From: a bacterium
GTDB taxonomy: Bacteria; Hydrothermota; Tepidihabitantia; SM23-42; JAOAFX01
Length of the DNA: 64,000 bases
Direction: 5' to 3'
Assembly (NCBI GenBank): GCA_036382775.1
Contig: DASVHD010000041.1
Span: 57,832-121,831, forward strand
Within the stretch, counting starts at the first letter, position 1; each line of letters starts with the position of its first letter. The notes under the pieces are model-generated. The model worked only from the letters and a program-made list of their open reading frames with translations. It was not told the DNA's origin and searched no databases. Of this stretch, positions 42,044 through 51,028 are shown piece by piece. The position numbers were made by a program, and so were the translations under genes.

Positions 42044-45000
42044 ATGAACCCGGCAACTGAAGAACGCAGATTGATAACGATACTTTTTGCCGACCTCTCG
42101 GGGTTCACGGCACTTTCATCAAAACTTGACCCGGAAGAAGTCCGCGACTTTGCTAACATCTGTTTTGAACACTTAAACGGCACGATCACCAGTCAGGATG
42201 GAACGGTTCACAAATACGAAGGAGACCTTGTTGTTGCCCTGTTTGGGTTTCCGACCGCGCAGGAAGATGCTCCTGAAAGCGCGATAAGAGCAGCGTTTGA
42301 CATGTTGAAGCTTATGCCGAAAATAAGCGATATGGTTTCAACCCGATTGAAAATAAAAACCGACATTGGATTACATGTCGGTGTGAACAGCGGGATCGTG
42401 GTTGTCGGTGAAGTGGGGTCGGCGGAAAAAAGGGATAATACGATCATGGGCGACGCCGTTAATATCGCCTCGCGACTCAAGGATATGGCAAAACGAGGCG
42501 AAATACTGGTCTCTGAATCGGTCTTCAAGTCCTCTCGATATCTATTTGAGTATGAGGTTCTGCCGCCGGTTGCGGTCAAAGGAATTGACGAACCGGTAAA
42601 GATTTTTAGACCAATAAAAATGAAAGACAAACCTGAACCTAAACGGGGCATAAAGGGACTGTACTCACCGCTGGTGGGAAGGGACGGAGAACTCCAGTCG
42701 CTTAAGCAGTCATTAGAAAAACTGACAAGCGGCAAGGGAGGTGCAGCATTTGTGCTCGGTGACGCGGGTCTGGGTAAATCACGGTTATGGGAAGAACTTA
42801 AGAATGGCATGGTTGATCGCTCTTTACCGATTACAATTATTGAGGGTAGATGTCTATTCAATAGTGAGACCATCCCTTACTGGCCTTTCTTGCAGGTCCT
42901 GGGAACCGTGTTCGGGCTTACTGATCAAGATTCAAAGGATGTCATACGGGAAAAACTCTTGAAGAAGACGAAAGAGGTTCTTTCAAATGAATGGGCCGAT
43001 GTTGTTCCCTATATAGGATATCTGTTCTCGATTCGTTTTACGGATAACCTTGATGAGAAAGTGAAATATCTTGACGCCAAGGCGGTGAAGCTCCAGATAA
43101 TGATCGGTATCAATAAGCTATTCGCCGCCCTTGCTCATCGGCAGCCCATTCTTTTTGTGATTGAAGACTATCACTGGATTGATACCGGGTCTCTGGAGTT
43201 GCTGGAATTCATATTCGGCTCAAGTAAGTTGCCGCCGGTATTATTCCTTGGTCTTTCACGAATTGAAAAGGACCGAACATGTTATAAGACCAAAGAAAAA
43301 CTGAAAGAGATATTACGCGACGACTTTCAGGAGATCATATTGAGACCGCTGGATGCCGATGAAAGTGCCGAGTTGGTGCGCAATCTTTTGAAAATACCTG
43401 GTTTCACCAAGGAATTCATGGCGCGAATCCTTGCCCGAGTTGAAGGCAATCCTTTTTATCTTGAAGAGATCATCCGGTCCTTGATAGACTCCAATGTGTT
43501 GATCTTCTCGTCGGGCGTTTGGCGTCTTACGGCCGATGTTTCTTCCCTGCAAATACCGGATACGATCCACACCGTCATTAAATCGCGGCTGGATAGGCTT
43601 GACCCGGAGTCGAGGGGCGTTTTGCAGACCGCTTCGGTTGTCGGCCGCAATTTCTATGGGCCGATTCTTGAACAACTTTGCGGGCTCGACAGCCTGATAC
43701 TGACTCTCCACCTGGCAACCCTTGAGGAATATGAGTATATCAAGGAATTAAAAAGGTTCCCTGATCTGGAATACATGTTCCGTCACCCTCTCTTGCAGGA
43801 GGTAACTTATAATGGGCTGCTCAAGAAAAAACGGCGGGAGGTCCATGGCAAAGCCGGTGAAGTGATAGAGCGACTCTACAAGAACCGACTCGATGATTTT
43901 GCCGAGCTGCTCGCCCTTCAGTATGCGAATAGCGATAACTCCATCAAGGCGCTTGAGTGGCTAAGCAAAGCGGGTCAAAAGGCACGGGACAGGTACGCAA
44001 ATGACGAGGCTATTGCCTATTATCAAAAAATGATTTCAATCATCAATGGTGAAAAACGCGAACCGACGGCTGAGCTTTGCCTTGCCTGCGAGGCAATCGC
44101 TGATATCTATGCCTTGAAAGGTATTTACCCGGCGGCTACAGACTATTACCGGCAGATGGAATCTGCGTCGGCTGGTAACGCGGCCGTCCGGTCCCGAGCA
44201 AAAAGAAAAACCGCAGAGATATACCATAATCTTGGTCGCTATGACGACGCGCTTGCATGCTACGACGAAGCTGAGAAGCTGTTGTCAGGCAACACCCAAG
44301 ATGAAACGCTTGAAAAATCAAAGATCCATATCGCAAGGGGTGGCATATGGTGGCTCAAAGGTGAAATGAATCAAGCTATCGAGGAAGCCGAGGCGGGGTT
44401 GAAAGTGCTTGTTCAACTGCCTGGCGAAGAGCCGAAAATCAAGATGGTCAAGGCATCGGCTTACAATCGTTTTGGATCCATCTATTTTGACCAGGGCAAC
44501 TATGGCCAGGCGATTGAGTTCTATCAGAAGAGCTTGGCAGCCCTGAAAGAAATTAACGACAAGCAAGCCATCGCCAGAGCCAGTGCGAACCTGGGCATTG
44601 TTTACCATGTGACCGGCGACCTTGACCAGGCCCTGAATCTTTACCAGACGTGCCGACAGATACTCGATGAAATCGGCGACAAATCAGGATTGGGCAAGAT
44701 TCTCAATAACCTCGGCAACGTGTATTACGCAAAGGGGAAATACGATCGGGCTTTTGAACTTTTTCAAAAGTCCCTGGACATCTCCAAGGAGATAGGCAAC
44801 CAGCGAAGCATTGGCATAGCTTACGGTAATTTGGCAACCATCTATGAGGCACGGGGAGACAACGATAAGGCTATTGAATTCTATCAAAAGGGTTTGCAGA
44901 CATTTGAGGAGATAGGTTATAAGCACGGGATTGCCGAAACGCTGAACCATTTGGCAACCGTAAATATTAAAATAAATGCCTTCAACAAGGGCGAGGAATA

Positions 45001-45484
45001 TTTGCTTAGAGCCGAAGAGATTCTGAAGGCGGTTGGCAGCAAACATGGATTAGTGGTTCTCTACGCACACTGGGCGGAATTGAAGAATAAAGTTGCCGGC
45101 CCGGGCTTAGCACCTGACAAAGAAGCACTGGACTACGCCGGAAAAGCAATCAAACTGGCTAATGAGCTGGGGGTAAAAGACAGCATTGCCCTATGCTATG
45201 TGACCTATGGCAAGATATTCACCGCCGCTTACGATCTCAAGACGGCTGAGGGATATTTCATAAAAGCGATTGAAATCTTTGAAGAAAGAAAAGATCGAGC
45301 GCTACTCGCCAATACGTATTTCGAATACGCCAAGATGTTGAAAATGAGAACCGCTGAAAACATTGATTCAATAAACCAGGCTGATGAGTATCTTGAAAAG
45401 GCGCTCAGGATCTATCGGGAACTTGATTTAGCCAATAGAGTAAAGGAAGTGGAAGGATTGAAAAGCCAACAAACAGCGGAATAA
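42044..45484 (+). CDS. Class III nucleotidyl cyclase-AAA ATPase-TPR protein
   Basis: 1146 residues. Residues 1-190 are an adenylate/guanylate cyclase domain: metal Asp in 'FADLSGFT', second Asp in 'YEGDLVVALFG', and 'GDAVNIASRL'. Residues about 210-560 form an AAA/STAND ATPase with 'VGRDGELQ', Walker A 'GDAGLGKSR' and 'FVIEDYHWID'. From about 640 to the end are TPR repeats ('ANLGIVYHVTGDLDQALNLY', 'GNLATIYEARGDNDKAIEFY' and others). This is the architecture of large bacterial signal proteins whose ligand is unknown. It may make a cyclic nucleotide or have a degenerate output. It stands alone between divergent and convergent genes. Confidence 0.88.
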   Translation: MNPATEERRLITILFADLSGFTALSSKLDPEEVRDFANICFEHLNGTITSQDGTVHKYEGDLVVALFGFPTAQEDAPESAIRAAFDMLKLMPKISDMVSTRLKIKTDIGLHVGVNSGIVVVGEVGSAEKRDNTIMGDAVNIASRLKDMAKRGEILVSESVFKSSRYLFEYEVLPPVAVKGIDEPVKIFRPIKMKDKPEPKRGIKGLYSPLVGRDGELQSLKQSLEKLTSGKGGAAFVLGDAGLGKSRLWEELKNGMVDRSLPITIIEGRCLFNSETIPYWPFLQVLGTVFGLTDQDSKDVIREKLLKKTKEVLSNEWADVVPYIGYLFSIRFTDNLDEKVKYLDAKAVKLQIMIGINKLFAALAHRQPILFVIEDYHWIDTGSLELLEFIFGSSKLPPVLFLGLSRIEKDRTCYKTKEKLKEILRDDFQEIILRPLDADESAELVRNLLKIPGFTKEFMARILARVEGNPFYLEEIIRSLIDSNVLIFSSGVWRLTADVSSLQIPDTIHTVIKSRLDRLDPESRGVLQTASVVGRNFYGPILEQLCGLDSLILTLHLATLEEYEYIKELKRFPDLEYMFRHPLLQEVTYNGLLKKKRREVHGKAGEVIERLYKNRLDDFAELLALQYANSDNSIKALEWLSKAGQKARDRYANDEAIAYYQKMISIINGEKREPTAELCLACEAIADIYALKGIYPAATDYYRQMESASAGNAAVRSRAKRKTAEIYHNLGRYDDALACYDEAEKLLSGNTQDETLEKSKIHIARGGIWWLKGEMNQAIEEAEAGLKVLVQLPGEEPKIKMVKASAYNRFGSIYFDQGNYGQAIEFYQKSLAALKEINDKQAIARASANLGIVYHVTGDLDQALNLYQTCRQILDEIGDKSGLGKILNNLGNVYYAKGKYDRAFELFQKSLDISKEIGNQRSIGIAYGNLATIYEARGDNDKAIEFYQKGLQTFEEIGYKHGIAETLNHLATVNIKINAFNKGEEYLLRAEEILKAVGSKHGLVVLYAHWAELKNKVAGPGLAPDKEALDYAGKAIKLANELGVKDSIALCYVTYGKIFTAAYDLKTAEGYFIKAIEIFEERKDRALLANTYFEYAKMLKMRTAENIDSINQADEYLEKALRIYRELDLANRVKEVEGLKSQQTAE

Positions 45485-45557
45485 GACCGTATTTGCCATC
45501 TGCCGCCTCAAAGACCCATGGTCTCCCGGACCAGGACAACCAGAAATCCCGCTCTCT

Positions 45558-47036
45558 CTAAAACCGATACCGCAGGCCGAATCCGAGCGACACCAGGGCG
45601 CTCGTGCTTGCCTCTCCCCCCATGATTCCGGGTATGACCAGCGCTGCTGCGCCCTGGGTCGTGTTGCCCGAAACATTCATGAATAAAGTCAAATTCTTTA
45701 TAATGTGGAAATCCGTGCCGCCGCCGAAGGCGATCACCGGCAATGCCGACATTGGTATGCCGGCGACGTTGAAATACTGGAAATGAGCGATCAAACCAAA
45801 CCGCAATGGGATAAAAGTCCTGAATCCGAGGTTCAAGCCGGTCCTGATCCTTGTATATGTTCCATCTTCGCTTGAACTAAGACCGCCAAAAAAACCCAGC
45901 TGAAAACGCCAGACCCTGGCTTCAAACCCGGCGGTCGCCCCAGCCGTGCCTAGAAAGGGGATTTCGCCCAATCCATATCGGGTCGTGTCTTCGGTTTCAA
46001 AATCGTATATGACCATGGTCGCATGCCCGGAAATGACTTTATTCACGGTGTCGATCACCAGGCTATCATCATCGAACCTGATGCGCGGTATTTCAGTGGG
46101 CAGAGACGTGTAAAGGTCCCAGTCGCCGTTGATAAACGTCGGGCGACTTATCTCGCCGCATATTCCAAGGCTCAGATAACGCCAATCTTTCTTCATACCC
46201 CAGGTGAGAGATGTCATGCAAAAATTCAAAGACGCATTGCCATTACATCTGAGCACGGAATCAGCGTCGACTTCCACATCAAAAGAAGCATCGATCGTCC
46301 AATCATTGTACGGCTCCACCGCCAGCGCCACACCGCTGCCCAATGCGCCGCTGAGCGCGGACGCAAAACTGCCGTCGATGGTGACCGGCGTAGCCTGCAA
46401 ACCAATGCCCATATCTATGCCCAGTAATCTGCGGCTGACCGCCACGTTCATTGACTTCGTTAAATATTTACCATCCCCGTCCGCGTTCAGCATCAGGTCT
46501 CCGGCTGCACTCAATACAAAACGGACCGGGATCGAATCATAAAGCCCTAGATCCGGGAGGAGATCATGAGTAAGCGTATCCTGATAATCCATTTCATATC
46601 CGGCCGAGGGACGGACCGACGCATGGCAGCTCAGTTCCATGCAGTCACCCCTCTGGCTGCCTGCAGCCAGCCGCCAACCTTTGAAAGTAACCGCCAGACC
46701 GGCAAAGTCAATTCCGCCGGTTTGTTCAATGCCCAGATCGGTCGGAACTTTGATCGAGTCTAGAATAGTCTCAACGCTGTCCAGCGGTATCACGAACTCC
46801 GTGCTGATGACCGTTTTCATGTTCGGAGCCAGACAGATCATCGCTTCCATTCCCCCAACGCGCGCCAAGGCTGCCGGGTTCAGCATAAAACCGATAAGCC
46901 CCTCGGACAAAGCGGGATTGGCAAACCCCGGGTGCGTGAAGTACAAATCCGACGTCGGGTACGCATAACGCATGTTCACGTCGGCAGCAAGGTCAACATT
47001 AACCTGTACCGGCAGAAAAAAAAGAATCAAGATCAT
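45558..47036 (-). CDS. Predicted outer-membrane beta-barrel protein
   Basis: 492 residues. An N-terminal signal sequence ('MILILFFLPVQVNVDLA') is followed by 'YPTSDLYFTHPGFANPAL' and a long series of alternating strands, and it ends 'GFGLRYRF' with the C-terminal Phe typical of barrels. It resembles FadL/PorV-like proteins of FCB bacteria in layout, but I could not name the family. The -10 of its promoter lies 6 bases from the ATG, so it is probably leaderless. It is divergent from the selenoprotein gene at 47179. Confidence 0.65.
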   Translation of the reverse strand: MILILFFLPVQVNVDLAADVNMRYAYPTSDLYFTHPGFANPALSEGLIGFMLNPAALARVGGMEAMICLAPNMKTVISTEFVIPLDSVETILDSIKVPTDLGIEQTGGIDFAGLAVTFKGWRLAAGSQRGDCMELSCHASVRPSAGYEMDYQDTLTHDLLPDLGLYDSIPVRFVLSAAGDLMLNADGDGKYLTKSMNVAVSRRLLGIDMGIGLQATPVTIDGSFASALSGALGSGVALAVEPYNDWTIDASFDVEVDADSVLRCNGNASLNFCMTSLTWGMKKDWRYLSLGICGEISRPTFINGDWDLYTSLPTEIPRIRFDDDSLVIDTVNKVISGHATMVIYDFETEDTTRYGLGEIPFLGTAGATAGFEARVWRFQLGFFGGLSSSEDGTYTRIRTGLNLGFRTFIPLRFGLIAHFQYFNVAGIPMSALPVIAFGGGTDFHIIKNLTLFMNVSGNTTQGAAALVIPGIMGGEASTSALVSLGFGLRYRF

Positions 47037-47042
47037 TGGAAT

Positions 47043-47070
47043 ACTATAACAAATAAGCAGTCCTTGTCAA
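47043..47070 (-). promoter_or_regulatory. Promoter of the barrel gene (leaderless)
   Basis: Minus strand: -35 TTGACA (47070-47065), 16-bp spacer, -10 TATAGT (47048-47043), ATG at 47036. Six bases from -10 to ATG leave no room for a leader. Confidence 0.7.
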
Positions 47071-47121
47071 CCGTCAATGGCATTGATTATAGTTCTGAAA
47101 GAATAGCCGGGAGATATCTAC

Positions 47122-47149
47122 TTGACAAGAAGGACATTTGTATTATAAT
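47122..47149 (+). promoter_or_regulatory. Consensus promoter of the secreted selenoprotein gene
   Basis: Perfect TTGACA (47122-47127), 16-bp spacer, perfect TATAAT (47144-47149). The leader is about 23 bases and carries AGGAGG before the ATG at 47179. Confidence 0.8.
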
Positions 47150-47178
47150 GCTATATAAAATTAAAAAAAGGAGGTTGT

Positions 47179-49524
47179 ATGAATAAGTTTTCAATGATAG
47201 GTTTAAGTCTTTTATTTGGCATATCCAGTTCAGCATTCGCTGCCGACCGCATCGTGCTGGTCGAAGAGATGTACCAGGAAGGCTGAGGCAGCTGTACCGC
47301 TGTCAGTGGTCAACTGGCACAAATAGCGCTTAACTATCCGGGACGCGTTGCTCTCGTTGAGATCCATCTTGCTAGTTCCTATCCCCTGTACTGCGCCGAA
47401 GCAGCCAACCGGGCATTCAATTTTTACAATGTCTCCTTTACTCCGGATGCCTATGTCGATGGCGCGCAGAGCACAAGTTACGAAACGGATATTGTCAACC
47501 GCATGAATCAGCCCTCGGACCTTGTTCCCACGATGTGGGGTACGTATAGCCCCAGCACGCGCACCGGAACCGTTTACGCGAAATTCAAGAACACCGGCAG
47601 CTCCAGCATCAGCGGCAATTTCTATTTCGTCGTCGTGGAAGATTCGCTTTATTATGCGGGTCCCAACGGCGACGTATGGCACAACCACGTCGCGCGCGAT
47701 TACCTGCCGACCGAAGTAGGCCAGGCAGTCACGATCGCGGCCGGCGACTCCGTGATCCAGAGTCAGTCTTTTTCGATCGGGGCCAGCTGGAACGAGAACA
47801 AGATCGATATCTATGCCTGGGTACAGCAAACCGCCGGGCAAAAAGAAAATTACCAAGCATGCATCAGGCATCTTGGCGACCTTGGCGCCGTACCGGCGAC
47901 GCCCACGATCGTGAAACCGTTCCACTGCGCGCGTCTGCCCGTTGTGCAGCCCACGCTGGCATTCTATTCGACGGACCAGAACGGCGACCAGCTCCGGTAC
48001 CGGATTTTATGGGATGACGATCCCAATTTCGCATCGCCGGACAGTTCAACCACGGGCTTTTACGCGAGCGGCGCGACGGTCAATTTCACGCTCCCTTATG
48101 CGCTGGTCAATGGAATGACCTACTGGTGGAAAGTGAAATGCACGGATCCCGGCGGCAGCGGCATGTGGTCGGGATATTCGGCAAACCAATCCTTCTCCAT
48201 TGGCACCAGCCTGCCCGCCAATACATGCAGCTGGTACCAAACCACGAACGCGCAGTTCCTTGCCAACATTTACGACCAGACAGTCATCCAGGGCGATAGC
48301 ATCGTTCTGGTAAGCGCCGGTTCTTCGATCACCGACACCGTCTTTTTCGAAACATTTGAAGCGGGTGCTGTGCCGGCCGGCTGGACCGTGGTCAATGGCA
48401 ACGGTGATACTTACCAGTGGTCAGTCGGTACGACCGGGGATATTGGGGCTTACACGCCGCCGGCTTACGGCGTATACTACGCATATTATTCGGATGACGA
48501 TGCCGGCAGCGGCGTGATAAATAACAACGAAGCGATCCTCACGCCTGCTATCCGCGTGCCGGTCGGCGCACTGACGCTTGAAGTCCTGTACGGATACGGA
48601 TTTCAGGTCTATGAGACCGGCGAAAAACTGCGTTTCAAAACGCGGCGCAAGACCGGCGCCTCGTGGACCGCCTGGACTGACCTTGCCGTATACACGGCAA
48701 GCGGCAGCGGCACGGCGGCCCACAACCTCACGGCATATTTGCCCTGCGATTCCGTTCAGTTCCAATGGTTCTTCAGCGACAGCACTGCAACCTCGCACTG
48801 GGGTTATGCCAGCGCTTGCGACAACGTGGTCCTGCGCTACACATTCTCTACGAGCGGCACCCAGGGGACTGTAACATCCACCACTATTAATTATCATGAT
48901 CTCTCAACAATGTACAGCCGGCCTCATTGGGGCGGCGCGGTTTGGCGGAAAGCGACTGCCGGCGATTCGATCGGGATGAAGTTCGAATATTACAACGGCA
49001 GTTCATGGCAGGCTATTCCCAATAGCGCGCTGCCGGGCAATGCCGCGGGATTTTTCTCCACCATTGTCGCCGACACCATCGATCTCAGCGCATTAGACAC
49101 GACAACCTACAAGACGATCCGAATGGTAGGTCTCCTGTATAAAATCGGGACAAAATCGCCCAATAATCCCGCCCTCCTTGACTGGGAAGCCGGAAATTTT
49201 ACGAACTACATTGGCATTGCCGACTACAATCCAGGGACAGTCGATGCAAAAACATCTCTTTGCATCAGTCCCTCCATCGTGAAAAACCATCTTGACATCG
49301 CCTATACGATCGCCGATAAAAGCGACGGTTCGAGATTGGGCATTTACGATGCGATGGGACGGCTGGTAAAACAGTTTGGCATAATCGCCACAGGCGCGCA
49401 GTCCGGACGCGCGGTATGGGACGGCTGCGACAATACTGGCAACGAGCTTCCCAACGGAATCTATTTTGTCAGGCTGGAGACCGGCGATGACGTAGCGATA
49501 AAAAAGGCGGTGATCCTGCGTTGA
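47179..49524 (+). CDS. Secreted thioredoxin-fold (Omp28-like) selenoprotein with UxxC motif and C-terminal sorting domain
   Basis: 781 residues if the UGA at 47284-47286 is selenocysteine (Sec36). The true start is the ATG at 47179, with AGGAGG and a perfect promoter. Residues 1-21 are a signal peptide ('GLSLLFGISSSAFA'). 'IVLVEEMYQEGUGSC' follows, matching the Omp28/thioredoxin 'LLEEFTGTWCxxC' pattern, so the redox motif is U-G-S-C. 'NVSFTPDAYVDG' supplies the cis-Pro. Fibronectin-type strands (about 250-345), a choice-of-anchor/MAM-like domain (about 390-570) and a FlgD-like sorting domain ('RLGIYDAMGRLVKQFG' ... 'NGIYFVRLETGD') complete it. Without recoding, gene finders would start at 47503 and lose the signal peptide and active site. 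Confidence 0.8.
47284..47319 (+). promoter_or_regulatory. In-frame UGA and SECIS-like hairpin of the secreted selenoprotein
   Basis: UGA at 47284-47286. Hairpin TGTCAGT-GGTCA-ACTGGCA at 47301-47319, 7 bp with one G-U pair. The loop starts 21 bases after UGA and begins GGU, as does the loop of the E. coli fdhF SECIS (GGUCU, from memory). Its sequence is unrelated to the hdrA hairpins. Confidence 0.7.
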
Positions 49525-49549
49525 TCGCGGGCGTCAACCAATAAATCCG

Positions 49550-49586
49550 AGGTCCTGTGTCCGCATGACACAGGACCTTTTTTTTT
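49550..49586 (+). terminator. Strong rho-independent terminator
   Basis: A perfect 12-bp stem, AGGTCCTGTGTC (49550-49561) with GACACAGGACCT (49567-49578), 5-base loop, then eight T. It ends the selenoprotein transcript, 25 bases after its stop. Confidence 0.92.
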
Positions 49587-49604
49587 ACGACCGCGCGATC
49601 CCGC

Positions 49605-49632
49605 TTGACTCGAACAGGCTCCCGAATATACT
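49605..49632 (+). promoter_or_regulatory. Promoter of ddh
   Basis: TTGACT (49605-49610), 16-bp spacer, TATACT (49627-49632). The ATG is at 49663, without an obvious ribosome site in the leader of about 25 bases. Confidence 0.65.
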
Positions 49633-49662
49633 TGCTCGTTAGTAACTTATAAGACATCGATC

Positions 49663-50691
49663 ATGAAAAAGATAAAAGTGGCTATCGTCGGGTATGGCAA
49701 CATCGGCAGAGGCGTGCACTGCGCAGTCGATCGCAATCCCGACATGGAACTCGTCCAGATCATCACGCGCGATCCTGACCGGGTCAAAAAGCACGTTAAA
49801 AAGATCCCGGTATACGCGATCGGCGATTTTAAAAAAACCGCCGATGTCGCGATCCTGTGCAGCGGCTCGAAGGATGATATCTTTGGCGCGGCATCAGGCA
49901 TAAAATCCCTGAAAAAACGCATCGATGATCCTGATGTTCATGGTCAGGGACCGTTTTTCGCCCAGTACTTCAACACGGTCGATAGCTTTGACACGCACGC
50001 ACGTATTCCGGCCTACCACACCGCCATGGATCATTACGCGGCGAGAAATAAGCACACGGCGATCATCTCGGCCGGCTGGGATCCCGGTACTTTTTCGTGG
50101 GAACGTGTTCTAGCCGATGCTTTTATTCCGGGGGCAAGGCATTATACTTTTTGGGGACCGGGCGTAAGCCAGGGGCATTCTGATGCGGTCCGCTCGATCC
50201 AGGGCGTCCTCGATGCGAGGCAATATACGCTACCGGTCGATGCCGCGATCCAAAAAGTTCGAGATTGCGCTAACCCGCGGCTGCGGGCGTGTGACAAACA
50301 CACGCGCCTGGTCTATGTGGTCGCACATAAGGGCGCCGACAGGAAGAAAATCGAAAAAGAGATCAAACTCATGCCGCATTATTTTTCCGAGTACCGCACC
50401 AGGGTGGTCTTTATCACGGAATCAGAGATGGCGAAGAAACATTCTCAATATCCTCACGGTGGTTTTGTTGTAGCGACCAATCAAAAAGGTATCGGCAGCC
50501 GGGCGCTGCTTGAATACCGGTGCGAATGGGGAAGCAATGCCGAAGCGACCGGTAATATCCTCACGGCTTGCAGCCGGGCTTGTTTTCGCATGAACCAGGC
50601 AAAAAATTACGGCGCCTTCACCATGCTCGACCTGCCAGCAGCGTACTTCAGCCTTCATTCAAAGAAGAAACTGCTGGTCGAATACATGTGA
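49663..50691 (+). CDS. ddh: meso-Diaminopimelate dehydrogenase
   Basis: 342 residues, slightly longer than the usual 320-330. The NADP site is 'VAIVGYGNIGRGV'. 'CSGSKDDI', 'DHYAARNKHTAIISAGWDPGTFS', 'FWGPGVSQGHSDAVR' and 'EYRCEWGSNAEATGNIL' are Ddh blocks including substrate-binding residues. It converts tetrahydrodipicolinate, ammonia and NADPH to meso-DAP in one step for lysine and peptidoglycan, or runs in reverse. It is alone in its operon. Confidence 0.9.
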   Translation: MKKIKVAIVGYGNIGRGVHCAVDRNPDMELVQIITRDPDRVKKHVKKIPVYAIGDFKKTADVAILCSGSKDDIFGAASGIKSLKKRIDDPDVHGQGPFFAQYFNTVDSFDTHARIPAYHTAMDHYAARNKHTAIISAGWDPGTFSWERVLADAFIPGARHYTFWGPGVSQGHSDAVRSIQGVLDARQYTLPVDAAIQKVRDCANPRLRACDKHTRLVYVVAHKGADRKKIEKEIKLMPHYFSEYRTRVVFITESEMAKKHSQYPHGGFVVATNQKGIGSRALLEYRCEWGSNAEATGNILTACSRACFRMNQAKNYGAFTMLDLPAAYFSLHSKKKLLVEYM

Positions 50692-50738
50692 TTACCCAAT
50701 TACTTAATTACTCAATAACATAATTACATAATAACTAT
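50691..50738. repeat. 8-bp-period array (word ATTACNNA)
   Basis: Six units starting at 50691, 50699, 50707, 50715, 50723 and 50731, exactly 8 bp apart, overlapping the end of ddh and reaching the next promoter. No inverted half is visible. Confidence 0.7.
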
Positions 50739-50755
50739 ATCATTATATATGCTTG

Positions 50756-50783
50756 TTGACTTTCTTCGATAAATGTATATACT
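50756..50783 (+). promoter_or_regulatory. Promoter of the second kor operon (near-leaderless)
   Basis: TTGACT (50756-50761), 16-bp spacer, TATACT (50778-50783). Transcription would begin about 50790, so an ATG at 50773 cannot be the start; the ATG at 50794 is, with a leader of only a few bases. Confidence 0.75.
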
Positions 50784-50793
50784 TCCTCTTGGA

Positions 50794-51018
50794 ATGCAGA
50801 CAACCACAAGAAAATTCGATCTGGTTATAAACACTAAATGGTGCAAAGGTTGTGAGATCTGCGTCGCCTTTTGCCCTAAAAAAGTGCTGGCGATGGAAAG
50901 GGATAAAGCTTTTGTCATCAGCCCCGATGCCTGCACTGGATGCCAGCTTTGTGAAATCTATTGTCCTGATTTTGCGATAGTTGTTAATAGAAGCGAACCG
51001 CCGAAACCGGCGACGTGA
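50794..51018 (+). CDS. korD: 2-oxoacid:ferredoxin oxidoreductase delta subunit, second set (ferredoxin)
   Basis: 74 residues from the ATG at 50794. 'CKGCEICVAFCP' and 'CTGCQLCEIYCP' bind two [4Fe-4S] clusters. It lacks the charged tail of the first-set copy at 23087-23401. It lies 10 bp before korA of the second set. Confidence 0.85.
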   Translation: MQTTTRKFDLVINTKWCKGCEICVAFCPKKVLAMERDKAFVISPDACTGCQLCEIYCPDFAIVVNRSEPPKPAT

Positions 51019-51028
51019 TCTAAAAAAC

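Noticed and set aside
47284..47286. UGA read as tryptophan (altered genetic code)
   Set aside because: Many clear genes here end in UGA (for example korA at 24688-24690, the hdrB gene and the glycosyltransferase at 730), so UGA is a stop in this genome.
47230..47925. 231-codon minus-strand frame over the selenoprotein start
   Set aside because: It lies opposite a frame with promoter, signal peptide and thioredoxin fold, and has no domain of its own.
50773..50793. Upstream ATG of the second ferredoxin
   Set aside because: The -10 box at 50778-50783 lies inside it, so it would not be transcribed from the evident promoter.
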